Shown one piece after another: positions 45,348-54,847 of a stretch of 64,000 nt of DNA. Both the position numbers and the translations under genes were made by a program. A model generated the notes under the pieces. The model made no database searches and was not told the DNA's origin. It worked only from the letters and a program-made list of their open reading frames with translations. The DNA is from Pseudocitrobacter cyperus (GTDB taxonomy: Bacteria > Pseudomonadota > Gammaproteobacteria > Enterobacterales > Enterobacteriaceae), in contig NZ_JAYMYY010000001.1 in the NCBI RefSeq assembly GCF_039889165.1, forward strand, positions 1,488,001 to 1,552,000. The letters run 5' to 3'. Each line of letters begins with the position of its first letter. Within the stretch, counting starts at the first letter, position 1.

Positions 45348-47762
45348 TTAGCCGCTGAACTGGCGGAACAGCGCTTTTCCTTTCAGCAGACGAATCCCCA
45401 GCCAGCCGCCGCACAGCGACAGCAGCACTGCGCCACAGAGCGGCAACGCCAGCCACAGGCGCCAGTCCGGCTCCCACGGGAAATCAAACACCCGCGTTTG
45501 CAGCATTGCCAGCGCCGTCTCTGCGCCAATGGCGGCCACCAGCCCGGAAACCAGCCCCAGCAGCGCGAACTCCGCCCACAGTGTGGTACGCAGCAGCGTT
45601 TTACTGGCACCCAATGTGCGGTAAACCACCAGTTCCTGATGCCGCTGACGCATTCCAACCTGTACCTGCGCCAACAACAACAGCACGCCGCAGGCCGTCA
45701 CCAGTACCACCATCACTTCCAGCGCCCGACTAACCTGTTCCAGCACCTGCCCAACCTGTTTCAGAATGGCGCCAATATCCAGCAAACTGATCGTCGGAAA
45801 TTCGCGATTAAGCTGCGTCAATAAGGTGTTATCACGATCCCAGCGGAAACTGGTCAGCCAGCTTTGCGGCTGCCCATCCAGCATGCCCGCAGGGAAGATG
45901 AAGAAGAAGTTGGGTCGCAGACTCTCCCAGTCGACTTTGCGCACACTGGTGACTGTAGCGCTGAACTCCTGCGTATCCCCCGTAAAGGTGACCTTGTCGC
46001 CGAGCCGGATATTCAGACGCTTTGACAAACCTTCTTCAATCGAGACTTCGCCCGCTTTTGGCGGCCAGGCTCCGGCCACAATCGGGTTATGATCCGGACG
46101 TTGATCCTGCCAGGTGAGGTTCAGCTCACGGTTGAGGGACTCATCTTTATTGCCTTCCGTCGTCTGACCGTTAATCTGCGTCAGACGCGCGCGGACGATG
46201 GGATAGAACGCCTCGGGGATCACCTGATGTTCCGCAAGAAACGTTTTCACCGGCTGCACCTGTTCTGATGCGATATTGATCAGGAAGTAGTTGGGGCTCT
46301 CCGGCGGCAACTGTTGCTGCCAGCGGTCAAGTAAGTCGCCACGTAGCACCAGTAAAAGCGCCAGTAGCATAAAGGAGAGGGAAAACGCCGCCAGTTGGCT
46401 GAGGGTAGCCCACGGCTGGCGCAGCAGGCGATTCACCGCCAGACGCAGCGGCAGAGATTTCAGGGTTAAGCCTTTGAGTACGTTGAGCAGCATCCAGCCC
46501 AGCACACCGCACAACAACGCCAACACGACCGCACCAGCCAGCACTGACCACAGCAGCGGGCTACCGCCCATCAACCAGGCAAGCAAACCAACGACCACCA
46601 GACAAATCAGCGGAATATAGAATTTTAGCGGCCAGACGCTGGCAACCACATCACGTCTCAGTACCCGCAGCGGCTGAGTCGCCAGCAGTAGCCGATAAGG
46701 ACGCAACCCCACCAGCAGCGAAATCACCACCATCGTGCCTGTCGCCCACAGCCATGGCCAGGCACTGGCGGAAGGTAATTCCGCGGGTAAAACAGGCTTA
46801 AGCAGGATCAGCAGAATATGTTCGAACAGTAGCCCCATCGCCCCGCCAGTCACCACTGCCAGCGCCATCAGCAATACCCACTGGCCGATAATCAACTTAC
46901 GCAACTGCGCCCGCCCGGCGCCAAGCGTTTTGAGGATCGCCACCAGGTCGTAACGGCTGCGGCAATAGTGCCCCATCGCCACCGCCACCGCCGCGACCGC
47001 CAGTAACAATGTCAGCAGCGCAGAAAGCAGCAGGAACTGTTGTGAACGTTCCAGCGATTTACCCAACGCGCCTTCATCCTGTTCGAGGCCATACCAGCGA
47101 TGCTCAGGTTTTAGCTGGGGCAATAGCCACTTTTCATAGCTGGCTAGCTGCGCCTCCGTACCGCCAAATTTATAACGCCAGCTTACCCGGCTGCCGGGCT
47201 GCACCGCCCCGGTTTTCCCGACATCCGCCATGTTCATCATCAGGCGAGGCGCCATCTGGAACGGGTTGAAACCGGCATCCGGCTCCTGCACGATTTCTCC
47301 GGCAATGCGCAGCGTGGCATCACCAACATCAATTTCATCACCGATTTTCAGGTTCAATAGCGCCAGTAAACGCGGAGCCAGAAGAACAGTGCCTGGCTGC
47401 GGCTTTACACCTTGAGGTTTGGTTTCCAGCACGCCGTACATTGGGTAGACGCTATCCACGGCTTTAACATTTGCCAGTTGCGGGGTATTTCCCGCCCAGG
47501 TCATCGTCGAAAAACTGACCTGTTCGCCCACCTTCAGCCCCTCTTCCCGCGCTTTGGCAAGCCAGGCGGCGGGCACTTCCCTGGAACTGCGCAGCGCGCG
47601 GTCGCCCGCCATATATTCACGGCTTTGCTGGCTTAAACCTTTTTCCATCCGGTCGCTGATGCTGCCGAGCGCCAGCACACAGGCCACCGCCAGGCTCAAC
47701 GCCAGCCAGACAATCAGCAGTGACGGCGAGCGCCACTCCCGCCAGAACCAGCGTGCAATCAT
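45348..47762 (-). CDS. ybbP: ABC transporter permease YbbP
   Basis: An 804-aa FtsX/MacB-like inner-membrane protein with about ten membrane segments and two large periplasmic domains. It matches E. coli YbbP in length and throughout its sequence. Together with YbbA it forms a type VII-like (mechanotransmission) ABC complex reported to work with the periplasmic esterase TesA on hydrophobic molecules. Its start overlaps the ybbA stop by four bases. Confidence 0.95.
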   Translation of the reverse strand: MIARWFWREWRSPSLLIVWLALSLAVACVLALGSISDRMEKGLSQQSREYMAGDRALRSSREVPAAWLAKAREEGLKVGEQVSFSTMTWAGNTPQLANVKAVDSVYPMYGVLETKPQGVKPQPGTVLLAPRLLALLNLKIGDEIDVGDATLRIAGEIVQEPDAGFNPFQMAPRLMMNMADVGKTGAVQPGSRVSWRYKFGGTEAQLASYEKWLLPQLKPEHRWYGLEQDEGALGKSLERSQQFLLLSALLTLLLAVAAVAVAMGHYCRSRYDLVAILKTLGAGRAQLRKLIIGQWVLLMALAVVTGGAMGLLFEHILLILLKPVLPAELPSASAWPWLWATGTMVVISLLVGLRPYRLLLATQPLRVLRRDVVASVWPLKFYIPLICLVVVGLLAWLMGGSPLLWSVLAGAVVLALLCGVLGWMLLNVLKGLTLKSLPLRLAVNRLLRQPWATLSQLAAFSLSFMLLALLLVLRGDLLDRWQQQLPPESPNYFLINIASEQVQPVKTFLAEHQVIPEAFYPIVRARLTQINGQTTEGNKDESLNRELNLTWQDQRPDHNPIVAGAWPPKAGEVSIEEGLSKRLNIRLGDKVTFTGDTQEFSATVTSVRKVDWESLRPNFFFIFPAGMLDGQPQSWLTSFRWDRDNTLLTQLNREFPTISLLDIGAILKQVGQVLEQVSRALEVMVVLVTACGVLLLLAQVQVGMRQRHQELVVYRTLGASKTLLRTTLWAEFALLGLVSGLVAAIGAETALAMLQTRVFDFPWEPDWRLWLALPLCGAVLLSLCGGWLGIRLLKGKALFRQFSG

Positions 47763-48445
47763 GCTTCCTCCCGCAATTCACCATTCACCAGCCGTAAACG
47801 GCGGTCGCAACGCGCCGCCAGTTGCGGATCGTGGGTGACAAGAATGAGCGTGGTACCGTGTTCACGGTTAAGGGAGAAAAGCAGGTCGGCAATTTTATCG
47901 CCGGTCTGCCTGTCGAGGTTTCCGGTAGGTTCGTCGGCAAAGAGGAGATCCGGGCGACCGTTAAACGCGCGCGCCAGCGCAACACGCTGCTGTTCGCCGC
48001 CAGAAAGCTGCGCCGGCAGGTGGTGCAGGCGTTTGCCAAGCCCCAGTTGTTCGAGCAATGCTTTTGCCCCGCCCCGGCTTTGGCTGTCACTCTCGCCGCG
48101 CAGTAGCGCCGGAAGTTCAACGTTTTCCAGCGCATTCAGCGTGGGGATCAACATAAACGACTGAAACACGAAGCCAACATGTTGTGCGCGCAGGCGAGCG
48201 CGGGCCTCTTCATCCAGTTCGTGCAGTGGCTGACCAAGCAGTTTGACCTCACCGCCGCTGCCATCATCCAGCCCGGCAAGAATCGCCAGTAGCGTCGACT
48301 TCCCCGATCCCGACTCACCAATCAGGGCAATGGTCTGTGACGGTTTGACAATCAGGTTAACTCCGGTAAGGATGGAGAGCTCATGCTCTCCCTGACCGAC
48401 GGATTTCTTAAGATGATGAACTTCAAGCACGTTTTCCGCTGGCAT
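47759..48445 (-). CDS. ybbA: ABC transporter ATP-binding protein YbbA
   Basis: A 228-aa LolD-like ATPase. Walker A is GESGSGKSTLL, signature LSGGEQQRVALARAF, Walker B LLFADEPTGNLD. It drives YbbP. Its 5' end overlaps the divergent tesA gene by 33 bases, the same arrangement as in E. coli. Confidence 0.95.
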   Translation of the reverse strand: MPAENVLEVHHLKKSVGQGEHELSILTGVNLIVKPSQTIALIGESGSGKSTLLAILAGLDDGSGGEVKLLGQPLHELDEEARARLRAQHVGFVFQSFMLIPTLNALENVELPALLRGESDSQSRGGAKALLEQLGLGKRLHHLPAQLSGGEQQRVALARAFNGRPDLLFADEPTGNLDRQTGDKIADLLFSLNREHGTTLILVTHDPQLAARCDRRLRLVNGELREEA

Positions 48446-49039
48446 TTGCCCGTCCTGTTATTGATTCTGTTAAGCTTCCGCGTCGCTGCCGCAGACAAAT
48501 TATTAATTCTCGGCGATAGCCTGAGCGCGGGATATCGTATGGCCGCCAATACGGCCTGGCCTGCCCTGCTTAACAGCAAATGGCAGCCTAAAACGCAGGT
48601 GATCAATGCCAGCATCAGCGGCGACACGTCAGCCCAGGGGCTGGAGCGCCTGCCCGCGTTGTTAAAGCAGCATAAGCCGCGCTGGGTGCTGGTTGAGTTG
48701 GGTGGCAATGATGGCCTGCGTGGTTTTCAGCCCCAGCAAACCGAGCAAACCCTGCGCGCCATTTTGCAGCAAATTAAAAGCGCTAACGCCGAGCCGCTGC
48801 TGATGCAAATTCGTCTGCCTGCAAACTATGGACGCCGCTATAATGAGGCCTTTAGCGCAATCTACCCGCAGCTTGCCCAGGAATTTACTATCCCACTGCT
48901 GCCCTTCTTTATGGAAGAGGTTTATCTCAAACCGCAGTGGATGCAGGATGATGGCATTCACCCCAATCGTGACGCCCAGCCGTTCATCGCCGACTGGATG
49001 GCGACACGTCTGGCACCACTAGTTAATCACGACTCCTGA
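48413..49039 (+). CDS. tesA: Periplasmic thioesterase/lysophospholipase TesA
   Basis: A 208-aa GDSL/SGNH hydrolase with a signal peptide (ends AAA). Catalytic Ser in ILGDSLSAGYRM, block III GGNDGLRG, and the Asp/His pair in DGIHPN. It hydrolyses acyl-CoA, lysophospholipids and esters in the periplasm. The ATG at 48413 (a second ATG follows directly) gives the E. coli N terminus. Divergent from ybbA with overlapping 5' ends. Confidence 0.96.
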   Translation: MMNFKHVFRWHLPVLLLILLSFRVAAADKLLILGDSLSAGYRMAANTAWPALLNSKWQPKTQVINASISGDTSAQGLERLPALLKQHKPRWVLVELGGNDGLRGFQPQQTEQTLRAILQQIKSANAEPLLMQIRLPANYGRRYNEAFSAIYPQLAQEFTIPLLPFFMEEVYLKPQWMQDDGIHPNRDAQPFIADWMATRLAPLVNHDS

Positions 49040-49067
49040 AGAGAAAGGGGCGTACTCAGGTAAAGTT

Positions 49068-49838
49068 ATGCAAAAAACGGTCTTAATTACAGGATGTTCC
49101 AGCGGTATTGGTCTGGAGAGCGCGCTTGAGCTCAAGCGTCAGGGATTCCGCGTTCTGGCCGCCTGTCGCAACAGCGCAGATGTTTCACGCATGAACGGGA
49201 TGGGGCTCATTGGTATTCAACTGGATCTCGATGACCCCGCAAGCGTAGACCGTGCCGCCGATGAGGTGATAACGCTCACCGATAATCGCCTGTTTGGTCT
49301 GTTCAACAACGCCGGTTTCGGCATGTATGGCCCGCTCAGCACCCTTAGCCGGGGGCAACTGGAGCAGCAATTTTCCGCTAATTTTTTCGGCGCGCATCAA
49401 CTGACACAGCGCCTGCTGCCGGCAATGCTTCCGCACGGTGAAGGCCGCATTGTGATGACCTCTTCGGTGATGGGGCTTATCTCTACGCCCGGCCGCGGGG
49501 CTTATGCTGCCAGCAAATATGCGCTGGAGGCGTGGTCTGATGCGCTGCGCATGGAACTGCATACAACGGGTATCAAAGTTAGCCTGATTGAGCCTGGCCC
49601 GATTCGCACGCGATTTACGGAAAACGTCAATCAAATTGATCAGGATAAACCGGTGAAAAACCCCGGCATCGCCGCTCGCTTTACCCTGGGCCCGGATGCG
49701 GTGGTTGAAAAAGTGCGTCACGCCTTTATCAGCGACAAACCCAGGCTGCGTTATCCGGTGACGCTGGTCACCCATGCGGTTGGCTGGCTGAAGCGCCTGC
49801 TTCCCGGGCGCACATTGGATAAAATTTTACGCGGCTAA
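49068..49838 (+). CDS. ybbO: SDR oxidoreductase YbbO
   Basis: A 256-aa short-chain dehydrogenase. TGCSSGIG nucleotide site, NNAG, and catalytic Ser (TSSVMG) and YAASK. YbbO has been linked to aldehyde reduction in E. coli. It starts 28 bases after tesA and is probably co-transcribed with it. Confidence 0.94.
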   Translation: MQKTVLITGCSSGIGLESALELKRQGFRVLAACRNSADVSRMNGMGLIGIQLDLDDPASVDRAADEVITLTDNRLFGLFNNAGFGMYGPLSTLSRGQLEQQFSANFFGAHQLTQRLLPAMLPHGEGRIVMTSSVMGLISTPGRGAYAASKYALEAWSDALRMELHTTGIKVSLIEPGPIRTRFTENVNQIDQDKPVKNPGIAARFTLGPDAVVEKVRHAFISDKPRLRYPVTLVTHAVGWLKRLLPGRTLDKILRG

Positions 49839-49896
49839 GTTGAAGCCTGGCTTCGCGACCCCATGTAATACGGAAACCGACAAAAGAGAGTGCCTA

Positions 49897-50751
49897 ATGT
49901 CCGTACAGAATATTGTCAATATTACCGAAGCGAACCTGCACCAGACGCTGGAACAATCCGTTACCACCCCGATTCTGTTCTATTTCTGGTCTGAGCGTAG
50001 CCAACACTGCCTGGAACTGACGCCCGTGCTGGAAAAGCTGGCGACACAGTACAACGGCCAGTTCATTCTGGCGAAAGTTGACTGCGATGCTGAACAAATG
50101 GTGGCGTCGCAGTTTGGGCTGCGTGCAATCCCGACCGTGTATCTGTTCCAGAACGGCCAGCCTGTCGATGGATTCCAGGGCCCGCAGCCGGAAGAGGCCA
50201 TTCGTGCTCTGCTCGATAAAGTGCTGCCGCGTGAAGATGAGTTGAAAGCGCAGCAGGCGATGGAATTAATGCAAGAAGGCAACTACGCCGAGGCGCTGCC
50301 GCTGCTGAAAGATGCATGGTCGATGTCTAATCAGGACAGTCAGATTGGCCTATTGCTGGCAGAAACACAAATTGCCCTCAACCGCTCTGAAGATGCAGAA
50401 ACGGTACTGAAAACCGTGCCATTGCAGGATCAGGACACCCGTTATCAGGGGTTGATGGCGAAAATTGAACTGCTGAAACAGGCGGCGGATACACCGGAAA
50501 TTCAGCAGTTGCAGCAGCAAGTTGAGCAAAGCCCGGACGACGCAGCGCTGGCATCCAAACTGGCGTTACAACTGCATCAGGTCGGTCGTAATGAAGAAGC
50601 GCTGGAACTGCTGTTCGCTCATCTGCAAAAAGATCTTACCGCGGCAGATGGTCAGGCGCGCAAAATGTTGCAGGAGATCCTGGCTGCGTTAGGTACGGGT
50701 GATGCGCTGGCCTCGAAGTATCGCCGTAAATTGTATTCACTGCTGTACTAA
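49897..50751 (+). CDS. cnoX: Chaperedoxin CnoX (YbbN)
   Basis: A 284-aa protein with an N-terminal thioredoxin fold whose active-site motif is SQHC rather than CxxC, and a C-terminal TPR-like helical domain. CnoX holds oxidation-prone proteins and passes them to GroEL and DnaK under bleach stress. The ATG at 49897 matches the E. coli start (MSVQNIVNI). It follows ybbO by 58 bases and converges with fetB. Confidence 0.95.
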   Translation: MSVQNIVNITEANLHQTLEQSVTTPILFYFWSERSQHCLELTPVLEKLATQYNGQFILAKVDCDAEQMVASQFGLRAIPTVYLFQNGQPVDGFQGPQPEEAIRALLDKVLPREDELKAQQAMELMQEGNYAEALPLLKDAWSMSNQDSQIGLLLAETQIALNRSEDAETVLKTVPLQDQDTRYQGLMAKIELLKQAADTPEIQQLQQQVEQSPDDAALASKLALQLHQVGRNEEALELLFAHLQKDLTAADGQARKMLQEILAALGTGDALASKYRRKLYSLLY

Positions 50752-50763
50752 TCATCCCCCCTC

Positions 50764-50789
50764 CCCCTTCTCCCTCAAGGGAGAAGGGG
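50764..50789. terminator. Hairpin between cnoX and fetB
   Basis: CCCCTTCTCCC pairs perfectly with GGGAGAAGGGG around TCAA between convergent genes. No clear T-run. Confidence 0.6.
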
Positions 50790-50833
50790 ACTGATTGTGC
50801 TCGTAGTGAGTTCTGAGGGCCGTGGGGACGTTT

Positions 50834-51613
50834 TCACATCTTCTTCAACTGCGACACGACCAGTTGATGGCGAGAATTGTAGAATTTCCGGTACGTGAGA
50901 TAGCAGGCAATGATCGTCGACAGGCTGGCCGTCGAGAGCAGCATAAACGTGACCATTATCTGGTACTTAATCGCTTTTACCGGGTCAATCCCCGCAAAAA
51001 TCAGCCCCGACATCATCCCCGGTAGACTCACCAGCCCGACCGTTTTTGCCGAATCAACGGTAGGAATCAGCGATGCTCGAATACTTTCGCGAATTAACCG
51101 CGCTGAAGCCATTTTCGGCGTCGCGCCCAGGCTTAGTTTTTCCTGAATCTGCTGTTGTTCAGCACTAAAGCGCTGCCCCAGATTGTTGTAGCACAGCCCC
51201 ACCGCCACCATCGCATTCCCGGCAATCATCCCGGAAATGGGGATCACCTGCATCGGCGTAAACTCAATCGACCCCGAAAAGACCAGCACCGCCAGCGTTA
51301 AAGCGGCTCCGGTGGTGATGGCGATAAACGAAGAGACAAACGCTTTGCTGATGTATTTACTGCGTTTTTGTGCGTTATAGGCGGCGTTAAAGCAGATAAA
51401 CAACACCATCAGCAATGTCAAAATGGCGTGGTTAACATTAAAAATATATTTCAGTACATAGCCGACGATAATAAGTTGTACGACCGCCCGGCAGATGCTC
51501 CAGATAATATCTTTTTCCAGTGCCAGTTTTTCCCGGTAGCTGACGACAATCGCCACCAGCACTAATACCATCGAGAGCGCCAGCGACTCATTGGTGATGG
51601 CATGTTCATTCAT
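50834..51613 (-). CDS. fetB: Iron exporter permease FetB (YbbM)
   Basis: A 259-aa inner-membrane protein with about seven hydrophobic segments; very similar to E. coli FetB (SGSIEFTPMQVIPISGMIAGNAMVAVG block). With FetA it exports iron and improves resistance to oxidative stress. The ATG at 51613 overlaps fetA by eight bases; the longer frame is read-through of fetA. Confidence 0.94.
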   Translation of the reverse strand: MNEHAITNESLALSMVLVLVAIVVSYREKLALEKDIIWSICRAVVQLIIVGYVLKYIFNVNHAILTLLMVLFICFNAAYNAQKRSKYISKAFVSSFIAITTGAALTLAVLVFSGSIEFTPMQVIPISGMIAGNAMVAVGLCYNNLGQRFSAEQQQIQEKLSLGATPKMASARLIRESIRASLIPTVDSAKTVGLVSLPGMMSGLIFAGIDPVKAIKYQIMVTFMLLSTASLSTIIACYLTYRKFYNSRHQLVVSQLKKM

Positions 51614-52277
51614 GGGAAGCCTCCTGCATTTCCTTTCCGACAAACGGTAATGTAATGACATCATCCGCATGCTGTATTTCATCTTTATCGTGCGTCACCC
51701 ACAGCACCGCTATATTCTTTTCCCACACATAGCGATGAATAATATCATTCACGTTATGCTTATTTTCTTCATCCAGCGCGCTGGTAATTTCATCCAGTAA
51801 TAAAACATCCGGTAGAAACTGAAGGTTGCGGATCAGAGAAATACGCTGTTTTTCACCACCAGAAAGTTCATTTATCGATTTTGACAGTGTTTCTTCGGGT
51901 AAACCAAAACGATTTAAAAATGCCAAAAAGGTATCCGGCTCCGCACGTTTATCACGAATTTGCCAGGGGAAAATCAGGTTGTCATACACCGTATCACCAA
52001 ACAACACGGGTGTTTGCGCACAGTAGGAGACTTGCTGGCGGTATGACTCCGGCGAGAGCGTGGTATAATCCTGCCCCTTAAACAGAATCGACCCTTCATT
52101 CGGGCTTAATAGCGAGGCGATAATTTTCAATAATGTGCTTTTACCGCAACCCGAAGGGCCGGTTATCAGTTTAAACTCGCCCGGCGCAATGCTGAAATTG
52201 ATATCATTCAACACCTGTCGTTCACCGATGCGATAACCCACGGCTGTTAATTGCAGAATCGCGTTGCCTTCCTTCAT
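51606..52277 (-). CDS. fetA: Iron exporter ATP-binding protein FetA (YbbL)
   Basis: A 223-aa ABC ATPase. Walker A GPSGCGKSTLL, signature LSGGEKQRISLIRNL, Walker B VLLLDEITSALDEEN. It partners FetB. This is the core-genome edge of the adhesin insertion that follows. Confidence 0.94.
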   Translation of the reverse strand: MKEGNAILQLTAVGYRIGERQVLNDINFSIAPGEFKLITGPSGCGKSTLLKIIASLLSPNEGSILFKGQDYTTLSPESYRQQVSYCAQTPVLFGDTVYDNLIFPWQIRDKRAEPDTFLAFLNRFGLPEETLSKSINELSGGEKQRISLIRNLQFLPDVLLLDEITSALDEENKHNVNDIIHRYVWEKNIAVLWVTHDKDEIQHADDVITLPFVGKEMQEASHE

Positions 52278-52374
52278 GATTATTTGAAACTCCTGTTCCG
52301 GACTGATGGATACAGTGTAACGATATTTATGGATGGGGAGCTAATCGAAAATGAGTTATTTTACATGACGTATT

Positions 52375-52410
52375 AAAAAAGGCGCTCACCTGTCATACAG
52401 GTAAACGCCC
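52375..52410 (-). terminator. Terminator of the HTH gene
   Basis: On the minus strand a stem GGGCGTTTACCTG/CAGGTGAGCGCC (small internal mismatches) is followed by six T residues, shortly after the stop at 52433. Confidence 0.8.
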
Positions 52411-52432
52411 TTTCCAGTACCCTGTTTAATGC

Positions 52433-52768
52433 TTATTCACTGCCGTCAGGAAAGTTCTCTTTTAAGTATTCCAGAACGTTTTTATTGACCTTGTGTTCTG
52501 TGAATTTATAGCCTTTCCAGTACTCCGGCTGCTCCAGATAAACTTCTGGTGGTATAGTGAAATCGCTTAATACCATCCACTCAGCAAACAATTCTGGATT
52601 ACGCTTTTGTACCAATTGTAGCAACATTATCAATGACATAGCTGAGGCAGGGACATTTACCGAACCATCCAAATATTTATGTATGGTGGATCGATTGGCC
52701 CTGAACAATATCGGCAAGATCGCTTTATCCAGCCCCATCTCTTCAAAAATCTTCGCAAAATCATTCAT
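52433..52768 (-). CDS. Small HTH-domain protein next to the adhesin operon
   Basis: A 111-aa protein I do not recognise by name. Residues 12-50 look like a lambda-repressor-type HTH (LPILFRANRSTIHKYLDGSVNVPASAMSL, where RSTIHKYLDG resembles a recognition helix). The rest is polar with an aromatic patch (YLEQPEYWKGYKF). It is divergent from the trimeric adhesin gene and ends in its own terminator, so it is a good candidate repressor or activator of that operon. It could also be an orphan antitoxin-like protein; no toxin partner is adjacent. Confidence 0.6.
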   Translation of the reverse strand: MNDFAKIFEEMGLDKAILPILFRANRSTIHKYLDGSVNVPASAMSLIMLLQLVQKRNPELFAEWMVLSDFTIPPEVYLEQPEYWKGYKFTEHKVNKNVLEYLKENFPDGSE

Positions 52769-53138
52769 TTACATGAATCCCTACCGGTTTCAAGACACCT
52801 CAAAATTGAGATTAATCAAAGAAACGTATTTTACCATATTTTGGCATCACAAACATTAGGTGTTCAGAAACGCCAAACTTATTGTGTGACAAATCAACGC
52901 TTTACTTTTCTTTACAAAATAACTGCAACAATCAAAAAACAATTAAACACCCCAATAGAAACCAATTTAAGTTTACAACAGAACAAAATCACACTTTATC
53001 AGTGATTAAACGTGCTTTACTTAACATTTAATGCGGCGTAAATTCCATTCACTCGAAACAATATTTGATTCTGATGGAATCATTTTAAGAGCCCTTCAGA
53101 AACGTTTTTAAGTCTTATTTTTAAAGAGAAATTAACAA
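52769..53138. promoter_or_regulatory. AT-rich divergent control region of the adhesin
   Basis: A 370-base strongly AT-rich gap between the HTH gene and the adhesin. It must hold both promoters; the low GC is typical of H-NS-bound adhesin promoters. No specific operator is recognised. Confidence 0.5.
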
Positions 53139-54311
53139 ATGAACGCAATCACCCAATCTGTTTTAGCCATGGTTATCAGTGCCGCGCTCTCCCAGACGGC
53201 CTTTGCCGGGGAGCCGCAAACCAGCAATACCTCTTCTGCGCAAACCACTCAGCCGGATCACTTTGTTCTTCAGTCCAACGTGAGAATCGAAGATGAAAGC
53301 AATCGCACAGGCAATGCGCTGAAGCGCGCTATCATCAATAAAGCCGAACGTAATGAAGCCATTGCCCATGAAGCTCGCTACCAGGGCATGATTACCCGGG
53401 ATTCTGACACGACAACCGTCCCTCAGATAACGGTAGAAGATCAGGTTGCACAAAACACCTCAGCCATTGCATACCACTCAGCAACCCTGTTGCAGCACCA
53501 CAGTGCGTTAGTTGCCGCGGGAAAAGAGATGCAAAATATCCGCGATACGGCGACCGATAACACGGCCAGAATAGCTCTGGAGCACAACGCTAACGAAACT
53601 CAACAACATTTCATTGCCAAAAATCGTGAGGAGATTGTTGAAAACGCCAATAATATCAAGACGGTTAACGCTTCTGTTGCCGGTATCCAGCAACAGGTCG
53701 CTATCCAAAATGGCGCGCGTGTTCAGGGTATGATTGCGGCGAAACACGCCGCAGAGCAGGACGCCGTTCAGCAGCAAATAGCCGCACAAGCAGCGACTAT
53801 TCCGGCGGCAGCCATCGACCATAGCCAGGAAATCGCGGCTAACCGGGTCTCCATCGATACAGCCAACCGCCAGTTAACCGATGTGAAGAAGCAGCAGAAA
53901 AACGACTCCGCGTATTATAATGGGCAGATTAAGGATCTGGCCCGTGAAGCCAGTGCGGCGATCAACAGCGATCGCCAGCAGATCGCCAGTACACAGCAGC
54001 GTGTGGAGAGTAACGCCGCACAGGTAAGTAAACTCAACAGCAACTTCAGCAGCCTGAAGCACACTGTTGACGAAAATAAACACGAAGCGGCGGCGGGTTC
54101 CTCTTCAGCGATGGCGCAGGCCAACATTCCACAGGTTCTCAATGGCCAGACCGTGGCTATCGGCGTCGGGGTTGGCGGTTACGATGGTGAGTCCGCCATC
54201 GCCGTGGGCGTATCATTCCGCGCAGCAGAAAGCGTTACGGTAAAAGCCACCGTCAGCGATGACTCTCAGCAGAACGTGGGTTATGGCGCGGGTGTTTCCG
54301 TAGGCTGGTAA
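53139..54311 (+). CDS. Trimeric autotransporter adhesin (YadA-like, type Vc)
   Basis: A 390-aa protein with signal peptide (ends AFA) and a long central helical, coiled-coil-like stalk (about 80-315) full of Ala, Gln, Asn and Asp (VRIEDESNRTGNALKRAIIN, later IAANRVSIDTANRQLTDVKK). The C-terminal YadA anchor (about 320-390) reads MAQANIPQVLNGQTVAIGVG and ends GAGVSVGW, giving the four strands per subunit of the 12-strand trimeric barrel. It is short for the class and shows no obvious large head domain, so it may be mainly a stalk. Followed by a terminator and a set of small genes. Confidence 0.9.
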   Translation: MNAITQSVLAMVISAALSQTAFAGEPQTSNTSSAQTTQPDHFVLQSNVRIEDESNRTGNALKRAIINKAERNEAIAHEARYQGMITRDSDTTTVPQITVEDQVAQNTSAIAYHSATLLQHHSALVAAGKEMQNIRDTATDNTARIALEHNANETQQHFIAKNREEIVENANNIKTVNASVAGIQQQVAIQNGARVQGMIAAKHAAEQDAVQQQIAAQAATIPAAAIDHSQEIAANRVSIDTANRQLTDVKKQQKNDSAYYNGQIKDLAREASAAINSDRQQIASTQQRVESNAAQVSKLNSNFSSLKHTVDENKHEAAAGSSSAMAQANIPQVLNGQTVAIGVGVGGYDGESAIAVGVSFRAAESVTVKATVSDDSQQNVGYGAGVSVGW

Positions 54312-54321
54312 TTTGACAGGA

Positions 54322-54352
54322 AAAAGGGTGCTCTGCCGGGCGCCCTTTTTTT
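54322..54352 (+). terminator. Terminator between the adhesin and its lipoprotein gene
   Basis: AAAGGG-TGC pairs with GC-GCCCTTT around a short loop, followed by seven T residues. It may lower expression of the small downstream genes relative to the adhesin. Confidence 0.8.
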
Positions 54353-54384
54353 GTGCCTGAAGACATAATGCTCAATAGGTTTTT

Positions 54385-54657
54385 ATGATGAATACGATGA
54401 AAAAAATCACTCTGCTGGCTGCCGTGCTGCTGGCCGGTTGCTCCTCCTCAGCCTCGCGGATGGCGGAGTGTCAGGCGCAGGGGATCTCCCGAAATACCTG
54501 CTATCTTGCTGAGCAAAACAGACAAGCGGCCATCCTCGGTGCCTCGCAAGCGCAGGCTTATAAAAATGCCAGCGAGGCATATGAAGATTCTGGCAGTAAA
54601 CGTCATCATCACGTCAGGCAATATGGCCAGGCCGCGCACAAAAAAACCACTTTATAA
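54385..54657 (+). CDS. Small lipoprotein downstream of the trimeric adhesin
   Basis: A 90-aa protein with a clear lipoprotein signal: KKITLLAAVLLAGC, lipidated Cys near residue 19. The mature part has one more Cys pair-like pattern (AECQAQGISRNTCYLAEQNRQ), an Ala/Gln-rich helix and a basic His-rich tail (SKRHHHVRQYG). I recognise no name. Salmonella SadA, also a trimeric autotransporter, needs the inner-membrane lipoprotein SadB, so an assembly role is plausible; the sequence is not evidently SadB. The 3' end overlaps the next ORF. Confidence 0.75.
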   Translation: MMNTMKKITLLAAVLLAGCSSSASRMAECQAQGISRNTCYLAEQNRQAAILGASQAQAYKNASEAYEDSGSKRHHHVRQYGQAAHKKTTL

Positions 54658-54847
54658 AGGATATGGCGTCACGTTCAGAATGAGCGACAAACACTTTGCT
54701 TATCTGAATGATTCACTCTGTGCTATTGACGAAGATAATGCAGATGCCACGACCTACCAAAGCGGTCTGTATCATGTGGTCGTCTATCACCGCACCGGCA
54801 AAGTGGCGTTAATGAAAGAAGGTCAATTCCAGGGGTATCTGAAATGA
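54623..54847 (+). CDS. Small protein of unknown function (74 aa)
   Basis: A 74-aa soluble-looking protein starting MARPRTKKPLYKGYGVTFRM. It overlaps the lipoprotein 3' end by 35 bases and has a weak AGG ribosome site. It shows beta-rich composition (YQSGLYHVVVYHRTGKVALM) and no domain I can name. The stop overlaps the next start as ATGA, which argues that both are really translated. Confidence 0.6.
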   Translation: MARPRTKKPLYKGYGVTFRMSDKHFAYLNDSLCAIDEDNADATTYQSGLYHVVVYHRTGKVALMKEGQFQGYLK

